Positions 1-6,447 of a stretch of 13,339 nt of DNA are shown here, piece by piece. Both the position numbers and the translations under genes were made by a program. This stretch comes from Pseudomonadota bacterium (GTDB lineage Bacteria; Pseudomonadota; Alphaproteobacteria; Rhodospirillales; 2-02-FULL-58-16): contig JACZWD010000053.1 of NCBI GenBank assembly GCA_022572335.1, positions 1 to 13,339 on the forward strand. Direction: 5' to 3'. The stretch's first letter is position 1; every line of letters starts with the position of its first letter. Under the pieces are notes generated by a model, which worked only from the letters and a program-made list of their open reading frames with translations, had not been told where the DNA came from and ran no database searches.

Positions 1-2
1 AG

Positions 3-983
3 CATCACACCCTGCCGATGCACAGCAAGAACCCGTTGGTCGTCCACGCCAATGTCGGCCGCCTGGCCCGGCTGATTACCGACGAGGGCGTGGACATCGT
101 GCACGCCCGCTCGCGGGCGCCCGCGTGGAGCGCCTATTTCGCCGCCAAAAGGACCGGCCGGCATTTCATCACCACCTTCCACGGAACCTATTCGGCGCCC
201 AACTGGCTCAAGCACCGCTACAACCGGGTGATGACCCGCGGCGAGCGGGTGATCGCCATATCCGGGTTCATTGCCGGGCACATCCGGCAGATTTACGGGG
301 TACCGGCGTCGCGCATCCGCGTCATCCACCGGGGCGTCGACCTGGAGCGCTTCGACACCCGGAAGATCAGCGTCGAACGGGTGGTGGCGCTGGCCAACCA
401 GTGGCGCCTGACCGACGGGGCGCCGGTGGTCATGCTGCCCGGCCGGCTCACCCGCTGGAAAGGGCACACGGTCTTTATCCAGGCCATCGCCAAGCTCAAG
501 CGGCGCGACATCTGCTGTCTGGTGGTGGGGTCCGACCAGGGCCGCACCGGGTACCGCCGCCAGTTGGAGGCCCTGGTGCACGAGCACGACCTGGGCCAGA
601 TCGTCCGCATCCTGGACCACTGCGACGACATGCCGGCGGCCTACATGCTCACCGACGTCGTCGTCTCCGCCTCCACCGATCCCGAGGCCTTTGGACGGGT
701 GGTGATCGAGGCCCAGGCCCTTGGCCGTCCCGTCGTCGCCACCGACCACGGGGGAGCGCGGGAGACCGTCATCGAGGGGGAAACCGGCTGGCTGGCCCCG
801 CCCGGCGACGCCGATGCCCTGTCCGCCGCCATCGACCGGGTGCTCGACCTCAAGGAGCCGGCGCGCAAACGCCTGGCCGAAAAGGCCACCGCCAACATCC
901 GCGCGAACTTTACCAAGCACGCCATGTGTGCCAAGACGCTGGAGGTTTACAACGAGGTCCTGCACCTGAAAGCGGCGTCCTGA
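3..983 (+). CDS. Glycosyltransferase family 4 (GT-B fold), 5' end cut by window edge
   Basis: This protein probably transfers a sugar from a nucleotide-sugar donor to a growing envelope glycan, at the inner face of the membrane. The reading frame is open to the first base, and homologous GT4 proteins have about 50-60 more residues before the local HSKNPL segment. The ATG at 18 is therefore probably internal and the gene partial. Visible are the N-terminal GT4 segment VDIVHARSRAPAWSAYFAA, the FHGTY loop, the linker VIHRGVDLERF, the donor-binding half beginning VVMLPGRLTRWKGH, and the family signature DPEAFGRVVIEAQALGRPVV with its conserved E-x7-E type arrangement. The stop TGA shares one base with the ATG of the next glycosyltransferase (TGATG), so the two are translationally coupled. 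Family assignment is firm. Donor, acceptor and pathway (LPS core or another polysaccharide) are inference. Confidence 0.9.
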   Translation, partial: HHTLPMHSKNPLVVHANVGRLARLITDEGVDIVHARSRAPAWSAYFAAKRTGRHFITTFHGTYSAPNWLKHRYNRVMTRGERVIAISGFIAGHIRQIYGVPASRIRVIHRGVDLERFDTRKISVERVVALANQWRLTDGAPVVMLPGRLTRWKGHTVFIQAIAKLKRRDICCLVVGSDQGRTGYRRQLEALVHEHDLGQIVRILDHCDDMPAAYMLTDVVVSASTDPEAFGRVVIEAQALGRPVVATDHGGARETVIEGETGWLAPPGDADALSAAIDRVLDLKEPARKRLAEKATANIRANFTKHAMCAKTLEVYNEVLHLKAAS

Positions 984-1948
984 TGGCCGAGGGGCCGGGC
1001 GCCCGGATCCTGGTGATCAAGCTGGGGGCGCTCGGCGATTTCGTCCAGGCCCTGGGGCCGTTCGCCGCCATCCGCCGCCATCACGGCGCAGCCGAAGGCG
1101 CCCATATCACCCTTCTCACCACCGGGCCGTATGCCGACTTCGCCGCCGCCACGGGATACTTCGACGCCGTGTGGACCGACGGCCGCCCCGGGGCGCTCGA
1201 CGTGGGCAAATGGCTGGACCTGCGCCGGCGCCTGCGCCGGGGCGGCTTCCGGCGGGTCTACGACCTTCAGACGTCGGGGCGGAGTTCGTTCTTTCTGCGC
1301 CTGTTCTGGCCGGGCCCGTATCCGGAATGGTCGGGCGTCGCCCGGGGCTGCTCGCACCCCCACGCCAATCCGCGCCGGGATTTCCTGCACACCCTGGACC
1401 GCCAGGCGGAACAACTGCGCGTCGCCGGGATCGCCCATGTGCCGGCCCCGGACCTGTCCCGGATCGGGGCCGATACGGCGCGTTTCGGATTGCCCGACCG
1501 TTACGCGCTCCTGGTGCCGGGCGGCGCGCGCCACCGCCCGGCGAAGCGCTGGCCGGCGGACCGCTTTGGCGCCCTGGCGCGGTGGTTCGCCGGGCAAGGG
1601 ATCGAACCGGTCGTGCTCGGCACGGCGGCCGAGGGCGGCGTTGTGGACGCGGTGCGCGCCGCCTGCGCAGAGGCGCGCACCCTGGCCGGGGAAACGGACC
1701 TGGCGGACATCGTCCGGTTGGCCCGCGGCGCCGTCTGCGCCGTCGGCAACGACACCGGACCCATGCACCTGATCGCCGCCGCCGGGTGTCCGTGCGTGGT
1801 TCTGTACTCCCACGAGTCCGACCCCGCGCTGTGCGCCCAGCGCGGCCCGGACGTGACCATCGTGCGCAGGGAGCGCCTGGCCGACCTTTCCGAAGAAGAG
1901 GTGGCCAACGCCGTGAAGGTTCGTCGGCCGTCCTTGACAGGGCGCTGA
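983..1948 (+). CDS. Glycosyltransferase family 9, heptosyltransferase-like
   Basis: A 321-residue GT9 protein of the ADP-heptose:LPS heptosyltransferase type, which adds sugars to the LPS inner core in the cytoplasm. The N-terminus ILVIKLGALGDFVQALGP carries the conserved Asp that serves as catalytic base in WaaC-like enzymes. The C-terminal half has the donor-site segments PAKRWPADRFGALARWF and VGNDTGPMHLIAAAGCP, both family hallmarks. The length is normal for GT9. The frame continues open upstream through the preceding gene, but that stretch is the shadow of the GT4 gene; the start is fixed by the TGATG overlap and by the usual GT9 N-terminus. It forms a two-gene unit with the upstream GT4. 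The last codons contain a TTGACA that may serve thrS. Whether the substrate is really heptose cannot be told from sequence alone. Confidence 0.9.
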   Translation: MAEGPGARILVIKLGALGDFVQALGPFAAIRRHHGAAEGAHITLLTTGPYADFAAATGYFDAVWTDGRPGALDVGKWLDLRRRLRRGGFRRVYDLQTSGRSSFFLRLFWPGPYPEWSGVARGCSHPHANPRRDFLHTLDRQAEQLRVAGIAHVPAPDLSRIGADTARFGLPDRYALLVPGGARHRPAKRWPADRFGALARWFAGQGIEPVVLGTAAEGGVVDAVRAACAEARTLAGETDLADIVRLARGAVCAVGNDTGPMHLIAAAGCPCVVLYSHESDPALCAQRGPDVTIVRRERLADLSEEEVANAVKVRRPSLTGR

Positions 1949-1961
1949 TTCACTTTACATT
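1934..1961 (+). promoter_or_regulatory. Probable thrS promoter
   Basis: A perfect -35 hexamer TTGACA lies at 1934-1939, inside the last codons of the GT9 gene. A 16-base spacer leads to TACATT (1956-1961, four of six matches to TATAAT). Transcription would begin near 1968, giving a leader of about 30 bases before the thrS ATG. No long leader resembling the E. coli thrS operator fits in this space. Confidence 0.45.
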
Positions 1962-2000
1962 TCGCCCCCGTTTCGGGCGCCGGAGCACAAGACGGATTTC

Positions 2001-3920
2001 ATGGTCGCCATCACGTTACCGGACGGCAGCGTGCGCACGTTCGACGGTCCCGTTTCCGGGGCCGAGCTTGCCGCCGACATCGGCCCGGGTCTGGCCAAGG
2101 CGGCGCTGGCCATCCGCGTGAACGGCGCCATCAAGGACCTTGCGGCGGTCGTCGAAGAGGACGCCCAGGTGTCCATCGTCACCGCCAGGGACGACGACGG
2201 GCTGGCGTTGCTGCGCCACGACGCCGCCCACGTCATGGCCGAGGCGGTCAAGGAACTGTACCCCGAGGTCCAGGTCACCATCGGCCCGGTGATCAAGGAC
2301 GGCTTCTATTACGATTTCGCGCGGCCGACGCCGTTCACCCCCGACGACCTGGAGCACATCGAGGCGCGCATGCGCGAAATCGTGGCCCGCGACGAGCCGG
2401 TGACGCGCGAGGTGTGGGACCGCGCCGAGGCCATCGAATTCTTCACCGGCCAGGGGGAACACTACAAGGCCGAGATCATCCAGGGCCTGCCCGAGGACGA
2501 GGAGATTTCCCTGTACCGGCAAGGGGAATTCATCGACCTCTGCCGGGGTCCCCACCTGCCGTCCACGGGAAAACTGGGCAAGGCGTTCAAGCTTATGAAG
2601 CTGGCCGGGGCCTACTGGCGCGGCGATTCCCGCAACGAAATGCTGCAGCGCGTGTACGGCACCGCCTGGGCGGATTCGAAACAGCTGAATGCGTATCTCA
2701 CCATGCTGGAGGAGGCGGAGAAGCGCGACCACCGCCGGCTGGGGCGCGAGATGGGGCTGTTTCACATCCAGGACGTGGCGCCCGGGTCGGTCTTCTGGCA
2801 CCCCAAGGGATGGACGCTCTATCGGACGCTTCAGGACTATATCCGCGCCCGCCTGCAGAACGCCGGCTACGTGGAGGTCAACACGCCGCAGATGGTGGAC
2901 CGCTCGCTGTGGGAGGCCTCGGGCCACTGGGAGAAGTTCCGCGAATACATGTTCACCGCCGAGTCCGAGGGCAGGATACTGGCGCTCAAGCCGATGAACT
3001 GCCCCTGCCACGTGCAGATCTACCGCCAGGGCACCACCAGCTACCGCGACCTTCCCATCCGCATGGCCGAGTTCGGCTCGTGTCTCAGGAACGAACCCTC
3101 GGGCGCCCTGCACGGGCTGATGCGGCTGCGCGCCTTCGTCCAGGACGACGCCCACATCTTCTGCACCGAGGACCAGATCACCTCGGAAACCAAGGCCTTT
3201 TGCGACCTGCTGATGAGCGTGTACAAGGATCTCGGCTTCGAACAGGTGACGGTGAAGTTCGCCGACCGGCCCACGGTGCGCGCCGGCAGCGACGAAATCT
3301 GGGACAAGGCCGAAAAGGCGCTCAGGGACGCGACCGAGGCGGCCGGCCTGGAGACGGTGTTCAACCCGGGCGAAGGCGCCTTCTACGGGCCCAAGCTGGA
3401 GTTCGACCTGCGCGACGCCATCGGCCGCGACTGGCAATTGGGGACGCTGCAGGTGGACTTCGTGCTGCCCGAGCGGCTGGACGCCACCTATGTCGGCGAG
3501 GACGGCCGCAAACACCATCCGGTCATGCTGCACCGGGCCATCCTGGGGTCCATGGAGCGTTTCATCGGCGTCCTCATCGAACAGTACGCCGGCCGGCTGC
3601 CGTTGTGGCTGGCGCCGCTGCAGGTCGTTGTCGCGACCATCACCAATGCCGCCGACGACTATGCGCGGCAGGTCCTGGCCGCCCTCGTCGATGCCGGGCT
3701 GAAGGCGGAGCTGGATCTGCGCAACGAGAAGATCGCCTACAAGGTGCGCGGGCACAGCCTGGCCAAGGTCCCGGTCCTCCTGGTCGTCGGCGCCCGGGAG
3801 GCACGGGACGGCACCGTGGCGATGCGCCGGCTGGGCGGGGAAGACCAAGAAATTCTTGCGCTGGAGGAGGCAGCCGCTAGACTTAAACAGGAAGCGGCAG
3901 GTCCGCTGGCGCGGTGCTGA
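2001..3920 (+). CDS. thrS: Threonine--tRNA ligase (ThrRS)
   Basis: Charges tRNA-Thr with threonine in the cytoplasm and edits mischarged serine. The 639-residue length is full size. In order: TGS domain (about 1-62), editing domain (about 65-225) with the HDAAH motif, class II catalytic core (about 245-535), and anticodon-binding domain (about 540-639). The three catalytic zinc ligands fall at Cys334, His385 and His511, the same numbers as in the E. coli enzyme, and class II motif 2 appears as LRNEPSGALHGLMR. The start is the first ATG in frame that gives the canonical MVAITLPDGSVR N-terminus. Its ribosome binding site (GACGGA) is weak. It is followed after 124 bases by infC, the usual bacterial order. 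Confidence 0.98.
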   Translation: MVAITLPDGSVRTFDGPVSGAELAADIGPGLAKAALAIRVNGAIKDLAAVVEEDAQVSIVTARDDDGLALLRHDAAHVMAEAVKELYPEVQVTIGPVIKDGFYYDFARPTPFTPDDLEHIEARMREIVARDEPVTREVWDRAEAIEFFTGQGEHYKAEIIQGLPEDEEISLYRQGEFIDLCRGPHLPSTGKLGKAFKLMKLAGAYWRGDSRNEMLQRVYGTAWADSKQLNAYLTMLEEAEKRDHRRLGREMGLFHIQDVAPGSVFWHPKGWTLYRTLQDYIRARLQNAGYVEVNTPQMVDRSLWEASGHWEKFREYMFTAESEGRILALKPMNCPCHVQIYRQGTTSYRDLPIRMAEFGSCLRNEPSGALHGLMRLRAFVQDDAHIFCTEDQITSETKAFCDLLMSVYKDLGFEQVTVKFADRPTVRAGSDEIWDKAEKALRDATEAAGLETVFNPGEGAFYGPKLEFDLRDAIGRDWQLGTLQVDFVLPERLDATYVGEDGRKHHPVMLHRAILGSMERFIGVLIEQYAGRLPLWLAPLQVVVATITNAADDYARQVLAALVDAGLKAELDLRNEKIAYKVRGHSLAKVPVLLVVGAREARDGTVAMRRLGGEDQEILALEEAAARLKQEAAGPLARC

Positions 3921-4044
3921 TCGAATCGGCACCAAGCAGACCGATGGCGTGCGCGGCAAGCATTTCCCCATCGGAGGTCCGCCTGAGGGCAGGCGGAAAG
4001 GTGTGTTTGTACGCGTTGTGGTAACGAGAGAAGGAGATATTTAA
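3921..4044 (+). promoter_or_regulatory. thrS-infC leader with hairpin
   Basis: This 124-base gap contains a seven-pair hairpin, TCCGCCT (3978-3984) with AGGCGGA (3991-3997) around a six-base loop, followed by a mixed GTGTGTTTGT stretch. It is not a clean intrinsic terminator because there is no continuous T run. It could be a processing or attenuation site ahead of infC. A weak promoter-like pair, TTGCGC (3857-3862) and TAGACT (3879-3884) with a 16-base spacer, sits in the thrS 3' end. The AAGGAG at 4031-4036 is the infC ribosome binding site. Only the hairpin and the Shine-Dalgarno are directly seen; their regulatory role is inference. Confidence 0.35.
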
Positions 4045-4047
4045 ATC
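4031..4047 (+). promoter_or_regulatory. infC ribosome binding site and AUC start codon
   Basis: AAGGAG (4031-4036) is followed after eight bases by ATC (4045-4047). The triplet directly before it, TAA at 4042-4044, is an in-frame stop, so translation cannot begin further upstream. Reading from the ATC gives the N-terminus typical of alphaproteobacterial IF3, including the PRVN motif. No ATG, GTG or TTG with a comparable ribosome binding site is available until TTG 4102, which lies inside the conserved domain. Confidence 0.8.
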
Positions 4048-4581
4048 GCGAGACGATACTCGAATACGCCGCCGCCCCAAACGGGGCCGCGGGTCAACAA
4101 ATTGATCAGTGCACCGACGATCCGTCTCGTCGACCTAGACGGGGAGATGGTCGGCGTCCTTTCCGCGGAAGAAGGTTTGCAAATGGCGATCGATGCCGGC
4201 CTCGATCTGGTCGAGGTCTCGCCCAACGCCGATCCCCCCGTGTGCAAGATTCTCGACTACGGCAAGTTCAAGTACGAACAGCAGAAAAAGCGCAACGAGG
4301 CCCGCAAGAAGCAGAAGATCATCGAGGTCAAGGAGATCAAGATGCGCCCGGGCATCGACGAGCACGACTACCAGGTCAAGATGCGCAGCATGCGGCGGTT
4401 CCTCGGCGACGGCGACAAGGTCAAGGTAACCATCCGTTTCCGCGGTCGTGAAATGGCCCACCAGGAACTGGGCATGAAGGTGCTGGACCGGGTGTGCGAT
4501 GATCTGGATGAGCTGATCAAGGTGGAGATGGTCCCCCAGATAGAGGGGCGCCTTATGACCATGGTCCTGGCGCCGAAGTAA
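4045..4581 (+). CDS. infC: Translation initiation factor IF-3, AUC start
   Basis: IF3 binds the 30S subunit, blocks premature 50S joining and rejects non-canonical start codons. The product is 178 residues, beginning ARRYSNTPPPQTGPRVNKL after the initiator and continuing into ISAPTIRLVDLDGEMVGVL. The N-domain (about 14-85), the charged linker helix with YEQQKKRNEARKKQKI, and the C-domain (about 95-178, with EIKMRPGIDEHDYQVK) are all present. A TTG start at 4102 would remove the PRVN segment and give 159 residues. It lacks a Shine-Dalgarno, so I reject it. E. coli infC starts at AUU and is autoregulated because IF3 discriminates against that codon; AUC should be handled in the same way. The stop TAA overlaps the first base of the palindromic element that follows. 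Confidence 0.93.
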   Translation: MARRYSNTPPPQTGPRVNKLISAPTIRLVDLDGEMVGVLSAEEGLQMAIDAGLDLVEVSPNADPPVCKILDYGKFKYEQQKKRNEARKKQKIIEVKEIKMRPGIDEHDYQVKMRSMRRFLGDGDKVKVTIRFRGREMAHQELGMKVLDRVCDDLDELIKVEMVPQIEGRLMTMVLAPK

Positions 4582-4750
4582 TACCAAGGATCGCTGATCA
4601 CGACCCCTACGCGACCGCAACGGCGGCTTACCAAGGCTTTCGGACGGCGTCGCGCACGCTTCGCGATGCCCCGCATCGCCACAGCGCACGCTTAGGGCCG
4701 AAAACCTTGGCAAGCCGGCTCGTCGGGTCGTGATCAGCGATCCTTGGTAT
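4581..4750. mobile_element. MITE-like palindromic element, copy 1 (170 bp)
   Basis: Terminal inverted repeats of 26 bases match perfectly: 4581-4606 (starting ATACCAAGGATCGCTGATCA) and 4725-4750 (ending TGATCAGCGATCCTTGGTAT). Inside is a second, imperfect inverted pair, CGGCTTACCAAGGCTTTCGG near 4623 against the complement of the segment near 4700, around a central hairpin GATGC-CCC-GCATC. The element has no open frame of its own with protein-like composition and no transposase, so it fits a non-autonomous element or long cruciform repeat. A related copy lies at 6143-6447 with its core in the opposite orientation. The ends are bordered by TA, which is part of the repeat, so a TA target duplication can neither be proved nor excluded. 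Confidence 0.8.
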
Positions 4751-4897
4751 AAAACCCGCGGGAGAAATGCCGGGGCGCGCCCACGCGCCCCCGGGAAAGC
4801 AGGGATCAAGGGCCGGTTCGTCGGCCGCCGGGAAGGCGGGGCTGGGCGACGAGGGGCGACGTAGGTGCTGTACGGTGCCGCCTGGTTCGTTGGACCG
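4751..4897. other. Intergenic between repeat element and cheZ-like gene
   Basis: I see no gene in these bases. They contain a bulged GC hairpin (about 4772-4796, CCGGGGCGCG with CGCGCCCCCGG) without a T run and a short direct repeat GGGCGACG near 4845-4861. The hairpin could help end transcription of the converging infC and cheZ-like genes, but it is not a convincing intrinsic terminator on either strand. Confidence 0.4.
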
Positions 4898-5317
4898 TCA
4901 GCCCGTACCCGTTTTCCCGCCATTCAATAGCCGATCGACCCGCTCCTGGCTCAGGCCGCCGCGGTCCGTTTGCCGGGGGGCGTCCCGGGGCAGGTCGGCG
5001 GTGGAAAACAGTTTGTTTTCGTGCAGGTACCGGATGAGCCGCGTCACCTTGCGGATGCGCTGGCCGGTGAGGTCCTGGAAGGCGCAAGCCTCCATGATGC
5101 CCTCCACCTGCAACTTGGTGGCCTTGTCCGGCGCCTTGTCGTATAGGCGTTCGGCGAGGGAGAGAATGCGGTTCGCCGCGGTTTCCTGATCGCGGACGGC
5201 GGTTTCCAGCTGGTGCACGGCCCTGGAGAGCGCGGCATCGACTTTTTCATTGTTGTCTTCGGATCCGGGGTGGCTCATGGGTCGGGCCGCCATCTGCTTC
5301 CGGCGCTCGGGCACCAT
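4898..5317 (-). CDS. cheZ: Short CheZ-like CheY-P phosphatase
   Basis: Probable phosphatase for phosphorylated CheY in the chemotaxis pathway, acting in the cytoplasm. The diagnostic stretch is EACAFQDLTGQRIRKV, with the Asp and Gln four residues apart that correspond to the catalytic D143 and Q147 of E. coli CheZ. It is preceded by a long helix (AVHQLETAVRDQETAANRIL) that would form the hairpin dimer interface. The C-terminus LSQERVDRLLNGG resembles the CheY-binding tail of CheZ (SQDQVDDLLDSLGF) and the FliM N-terminal peptide. At about 126-139 residues it is much shorter than the usual 200 or more, and the N-terminal part is reduced. No start has a good ribosome binding site: ATGs at 5344, 5317, 5293 and 5278 (MSHPGSED) and a TTG at 5359 are possible. 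I chose 5317 from codon composition. It stands alone between infC and rpmI on the other strand. Confidence 0.72.
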   Translation of the reverse strand: MVPERRKQMAARPMSHPGSEDNNEKVDAALSRAVHQLETAVRDQETAANRILSLAERLYDKAPDKATKLQVEGIMEACAFQDLTGQRIRKVTRLIRYLHENKLFSTADLPRDAPRQTDRGGLSQERVDRLLNGGKTGTG

Positions 5318-5376
5318 GGTGGCACTTGGCGATGGAGAGCCCATATTTCGAGGAGTCAACGGCCGCGCCGGGCGCC

Positions 5377-5405
5377 TTGCAATACAGCGCCGCTGCCGCT
5401 ATAAC
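5377..5405 (+). promoter_or_regulatory. Probable rpmI-rplT promoter
   Basis: TTGCAA (5377-5382) and TATAAC (5400-5405) are separated by exactly 17 bases, matching four and five of six consensus positions. The predicted transcript starts near 5412, leaving a leader of about 80 bases before rpmI. A separate promoter is expected because the element and the reverse-strand cheZ-like gene break the link with infC. Confidence 0.5.
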
Positions 5406-5411
5406 CCACGC

Positions 5412-5493
5412 CGTCATGGGAAACTCATGATAAGCGGCGCGGCCGGGGCATGCCTAACCGCTGGATGAACGGCTCCGGAGAAAGGAACGCGAA
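5412..5493 (+). promoter_or_regulatory. rpmI 5' leader
   Basis: The presumed leader holds a small hairpin, TCATG-GGAAACT-CATGA (5414-5430), and a GC-rich segment GGCGCGGCC (5436-5444) complementary to GGCCGCGCC at 5361-5369 upstream of the promoter. The ribosome binding site is GGAGAAAGGA (5477-5486). In E. coli and Bacillus, L20 represses this operon through leader RNA. I can see structure-forming potential here but cannot show an L20 site. Confidence 0.25.
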
Positions 5494-5691
5494 ATGCCCA
5501 AATTGAAGACCAAGTCCAGCGCCAAGAAGCGTTTCCGGTTGACCAGTTCGGGCAAGGTCCGTGCCAACCCCAGCTTCAAACGCCACAATCTGCGCAAACG
5601 CCCCAAAAAGATGAAGCGCAAGGCGCGCGGCACCATGATCCTGTCCGCTGCCGATGCGCGTATCGTGAAGTCGTATCTGCCCCACGGCTGA
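5494..5691 (+). CDS. rpmI: 50S ribosomal protein L35
   Basis: A 65-residue, very basic protein of the large ribosomal subunit. The sequence begins MPKLKTKSSAKKRF, shows the L35 pattern of Lys/Arg-rich segments (HNLRKRPKKMKRKARG), and ends VKSYLPHG, matching the family's C-terminal pattern. Its length is normal. The start is the only ATG giving the MPK N-terminus and has GGAGAAAGGA upstream. rplT follows after 14 bases. The infC-rpmI-rplT set is the standard bacterial order, but here the gap from infC is about 910 bases instead of the usual short one. Confidence 0.98.
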   Translation: MPKLKTKSSAKKRFRLTSSGKVRANPSFKRHNLRKRPKKMKRKARGTMILSAADARIVKSYLPHG

Positions 5692-5705
5692 GGAGAGCTT
5701 TAGCC

Positions 5706-6071
5706 ATGTCGCGCGTCAAACGTGGCGTTACCACCCACGCCCGGCACAAGAAGATCCTGACCATGGCCAGCGGTTACCAGGGCCGCAACAAAAATGTGTT
5801 CCGCGTCGCCATCGAGCGGGTGGAGAAGGGGCTGCAATACGCCTACCGCGACCGGCGCACCCGCAAACGGTCGTTCCGCCGGCTGTGGATTCAGCGCATC
5901 AACGCCGGGGCCCGCGCCCACGGGCTCACCTATTCCCAGTTCATCCACGGTCTGCACACGGCGGGGATCGAGATCGACCGCAAGATCCTGTCCGATCTGG
6001 CGGTCAGGGAGCCCGATACCTTCAAGGCGTTGGTGGAACAGGTCCAGGCCGCGCTCGCCAAGACCGCGTGA
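5706..6071 (+). CDS. rplT: 50S ribosomal protein L20
   Basis: A 121-residue protein that binds 23S rRNA early in large-subunit assembly. The opening MSRVKRGVTTHARHKKIL and the segment LWIQRINAGARAHGLTYSQF are classic L20. The basic N-terminal tail (about 1-60) is an extended RNA-binding helix and the remainder is the globular domain; the length is as expected. AGGAG at 5691-5695, overlapping the rpmI stop codon, serves as ribosome binding site ten bases before the ATG, so the two genes are one unit. Transcription ends at the strong hairpin just downstream. pheS and pheT, common next genes in many bacteria, are not here; a palindromic element is. Confidence 0.98.
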   Translation: MSRVKRGVTTHARHKKILTMASGYQGRNKNVFRVAIERVEKGLQYAYRDRRTRKRSFRRLWIQRINAGARAHGLTYSQFIHGLHTAGIEIDRKILSDLAVREPDTFKALVEQVQAALAKTA

Positions 6072-6103
6072 CACTTTAATCGTTAATGGGTTTCTGAAAG
6101 TAT

Positions 6104-6135
6104 AGGGAGCCGGCCGAGGGCCGGCTCCCTCTTTG
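6104..6135 (+). terminator. Intrinsic terminator of rpmI-rplT
   Basis: A 12-pair perfect stem, AGGGAGCCGGCC (6104-6115) and GGCCGGCTCCCT (6119-6130), with a three-base GAG loop, is followed by TCTTT. This is the clearest terminator in the window and lies 33 bases after the rplT stop. Confidence 0.9.
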
Positions 6136-6142
6136 CTGTATA

Positions 6143-6447
6143 ATACCAAGGAGCGCTGATCATGACCCATAGAGACGGCTTACCAAGGTTTTCGGCAAGG
6201 AGCGTGCGCCGTGGCGATGCGGGGCATCGCGAAGCGTGCGCGACGCCGTCCGAAAGCCTTGGTAAGCCACCGTTGCGGTCGCGTAGGCGGCCCGTCGGAG
6301 GGCGTCGAAAAGTTTTGACGACCCGTCCTCCGCAGCAGCGGCGCTGCCGCCGCGGAGGGTGGATGCGCCGCATCGCCTGCACCTTTCCTCCTGCCCGACG
6401 AGCCGCCTACGCGATCTCCATGAGCCATGATCAGCGCCCCTTGGTAT
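6143..6447. mobile_element. MITE-like palindromic element, copy 2 (305 bp)
   Basis: Terminal inverted repeats of 28 bases with three mismatches: 6143-6170 (starting ATACCAAGGAGCGCTGATCA) and 6420-6447 (ending TGATCAGCGCCCCTTGGTAT). The core at about 6174-6287 matches the reverse complement of copy 1 over roughly 110 bases, including the hairpin GATGC-GGG-GCATC and the segment CGACGCCGTCCGAAAGCCTT. The extra length relative to copy 1 comes from a GC-rich palindromic insertion at about 6288-6412. Open frames cross the element, but their translations in the two copies merely follow the DNA identity and no transposase motif is seen. It begins eight bases after the rplT terminator and ends 55 bases before the corC stop. 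Confidence 0.8.
6281..6412. repeat. Nested palindromic insertion inside copy 2
   Basis: GCGTAGGCGGCCCGTCGG (6281-6298) and its near complement ending GAGCCGCCTACGC (6394-6412) bound a segment absent from copy 1. Between them is a strong hairpin, CCTCCGC (6327-6333) with GCGGAGG (6352-6358), with further pairing in its loop. The ends share CCCGACGAGCCG with the outer part of copy 1, so the insertion may be a rearranged module of the same element family rather than an unrelated insertion. Confidence 0.6.

Noticed and set aside
125..982. Long open frame running into the GT9 gene from upstream
   Set aside because: Its translation is the Arg/Pro/Gly-rich shadow of the GT4 gene; the GT9 family N-terminus begins at 983.
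2016..3971. 651-codon open frame opposite thrS
   Set aside because: A GC-rich antisense shadow with no family features, fully covered by thrS.
4102..4581. infC beginning at TTG 4102
   Set aside because: It lacks a Shine-Dalgarno and removes the conserved PRVN segment; the ATC at 4045 has a perfect ribosome binding site.
4581..4750. Copy 1 as a simple rho-independent terminator for infC
   Set aside because: The structure is far longer than a terminator stem, lacks a T run, and has a related copy elsewhere in the window.
4767..5189. 140-codon plus-strand frame over the cheZ-like gene
   Set aside because: Opposite-strand shadow; the minus frame has the CheZ motif.
5330..5359. TTGACT on the minus strand as a cheZ promoter
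   Set aside because: No acceptable -10 box 16 to 18 bases downstream, and several candidate start codons would lie too close.
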